Below, in pieces: positions 7,003 through 8,102 of a stretch of 8,102 bases of DNA. The position numbers were made by a program, and so were the translations under genes. Below the pieces are notes generated by a model. It was not told where the DNA came from. It saw nothing but the letters and a program-made list of their open reading frames with translations, and made no database searches. This DNA comes from UBA7805 sp036146215. Lineage in GTDB: Bacteria; Planctomycetota; Planctomycetia; Pirellulales; UBA7805. Within the stretch, counting starts at the first letter, position 1; each line of letters starts with the position of its first letter. Location of the stretch: the NCBI GenBank assembly GCA_036146215.1, contig JAYYJN010000088.1, positions 1 through 8,102 on the forward strand, written 5' to 3'.

Positions 7003-8102
7003 CTAAGATCTTTCGAGGAGACCTTTGTAATTTCGCATTACGAGGTGACTATCAATTTTTTGCACCAAATCGAAGGCGACACTCACCGCAATCAGCAATC
7101 CGGTCCCTCCGTAAAAACTTGCTACCATAAAGGGAACTCCCATGGAGGATGCAATAATCGTCGGAATAATTGCAACCACCGCCAGGAACCCTGCACCCAC
7201 ATACGTGATCCGGACCATTACCTTCTCCAGGTAGTCGGCGGTGCGTTTACCCGGACGATAACCGGGAATAAAGGTGCCAAAATTCTTCAGATTCTCAGCC
7301 ATGTCTTTCGGGTTAAACGTAATAGCCGTCCAAAAGTAGCAGAAGAAATATATCATGACCACGTAAAGCAGGTTATAGGTGAATGAATCTCCCCGCTCAA
7401 ACATTGCCTTAAGTTCACCCAGAATGCCATTGTTGGGGACTCGCGTTGCGAGTTGGCTAAAAAGAATCATCGGTATCATCAATAAGCTACTCGCAAAAAT
7501 GATCGGCATCACTCCCGCTTGATTCACTCGAAGAGGTAAATACTGGCGATTACCACCATATACGCGACGACCTCGCACATGCTTTGCGCTTTGAGTCGGT
7601 ATCCGCCGTTGACCCTGTGTGATATACACCACGCCAAAGATCACGGCCACGAAGATCACGGCCAATACAATTAGATGCTCGATACCCAGTTTTCCCGGTG
7701 CTCCACCCAGCTGAAATTCTGCCGATTTAATGAGTTGGTAACCGGCACCCGGCATGCGGGCGAGAATTCCCGCCATGATCAGCAGGCTGATCCCGTTGCC
7801 GATCCCGAATTCATCGATTTGTTCACCAAGCCACATCAGAAAAACAGTGCCTGCGGTCATCGTGAGCACAGCTGCCATCTGCCAGCCAAAACTAGCGATG
7901 AAGCCTGATTGCATCGACTCCCAAACCGCTTCGTTTATCAGTCGCTGTGCGGGATTTGTGGCACTGGCTGAAGCGCTGATCAGCCAACGCAAATAAAAGT
8001 AACTCTGCAGTAAGCAAAGAATCACCGTGGCATATCGTGTGTATTCATTGATTTTCTTCTGCCCGCTTTCGCCTTCTTTTTTTAGCTCTTCCAAAGGTTT
8101 CC
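7003..8102 (-). CDS. secY: Protein translocase subunit SecY (5' end outside the window)
   Basis: SecY is the channel-forming subunit of the SecYEG translocon in the cytoplasmic membrane. The visible 365 residues correspond to the protein from just before TM3 to the end. TM1, the plug and TM2, roughly the first 90-100 residues, lie right of the window. Landmarks (numbered from the first full codon) are KKEGESGQKKINEYTRY at 7-23, GIGNGISLLI at 99-108, QGQRRIP at 162-168 in the TM6-TM7 cytoplasmic loop that binds SecA and ribosomes, LPLRVNQAGVMPIIFASSL at 188-206 entering TM7, and FNPKDMAENLK plus FIPGYRPG in the TM8-TM9 loop. Eight hydrophobic segments can be placed near 22-42, 72-92, 100-118, 140-161, 193-217, 243-262, 297-318 and 323-343. 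The protein ends in a short tail, MRNYKGLLERS. It is probably the first visible gene of secY-adk-map-acs, with its promoter upstream, outside the window. Confidence 0.97.
   Translation of the reverse strand, partial: KPLEELKKEGESGQKKINEYTRYATVILCLLQSYFYLRWLISASASATNPAQRLINEAVWESMQSGFIASFGWQMAAVLTMTAGTVFLMWLGEQIDEFGIGNGISLLIMAGILARMPGAGYQLIKSAEFQLGGAPGKLGIEHLIVLAVIFVAVIFGVVYITQGQRRIPTQSAKHVRGRRVYGGNRQYLPLRVNQAGVMPIIFASSLLMIPMILFSQLATRVPNNGILGELKAMFERGDSFTYNLLYVVMIYFFCYFWTAITFNPKDMAENLKNFGTFIPGYRPGKRTADYLEKVMVRITYVGAGFLAVVAIIPTIIASSMGVPFMVASFYGGTGLLIAVSVAFDLVQKIDSHLVMRNYKGLLERS

Noticed and set aside
8092..8094. TTG as the start codon of SecY
   Set aside because: The frame stays open to the window edge and the residues before it (Lys-Pro) continue the SecY pattern. 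The TTG encodes an internal Leu and the gene is cut by the window.
1..8102. Defence island, mobile element or novel multi-gene system
   Set aside because: Every stretch over about 150 bp is covered by a recognisable housekeeping or metabolic gene. No transposase, integrase, array, toxin-antitoxin pair, direct-repeat border or compositional shift was seen.

Overview
The window looks like ordinary bacterial chromosome, most likely from a member of the Planctomycetota or a relative in the PVC group. Three things suggest this: the sequence style of the methionine aminopeptidase (a Trp-Cys-Gly-Asp metal site), the short-LID adenylate kinase, and the phosphohexomutase with a GGEGNGG sugar loop. The placement rests on remembered family patterns, not on a search. 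Base composition is moderate and even, and I see no tRNA, rRNA, CRISPR array, insertion sequence, prophage or attachment site.

Layout. Positions 3-158 (+) hold the last 51 residues of a probable sugar ABC-transporter permease. It converges on a 601-605 residue phosphoglucomutase/phosphomannomutase-type enzyme (195-2000, minus). A 136-148 bp gap with one credible promoter separates this from a second, divergent alpha-D-phosphohexomutase of 450 residues (2149-3501, plus), which is GlmM-like but has a non-classical sugar loop. That gene ends 5 bp from the stop codon of acetyl-CoA synthetase (acs, 3507-5468, minus). Reading leftward on the minus strand from the right edge, the order is secY (5' end outside the window), adk, map, acs, with gaps of 14, 53 and 48 bp. 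This looks like one transcription unit: the secY-adk-map tail of the spc ribosomal-protein operon, with acs where infA/rpmJ/rpsM often follow.

How the genes fit together. SecY is the channel of the Sec translocon, Adk balances adenine nucleotides, and Map trims the N-terminal Met from new proteins, so these three are growth-linked housekeeping functions. Acs activates acetate and releases AMP, which Adk can return to the ADP pool, so the linkage of acs to adk is metabolically sensible. The two mutases interconvert hexose 1- and 6-phosphates. One probably feeds glucose-1-P metabolism and the other amino-sugar or nucleotide-sugar synthesis.

I did not find a novel system. The points most worth a second look are the acs linkage, the head-to-head mutase pair and the unusual specificity loop of the second mutase.
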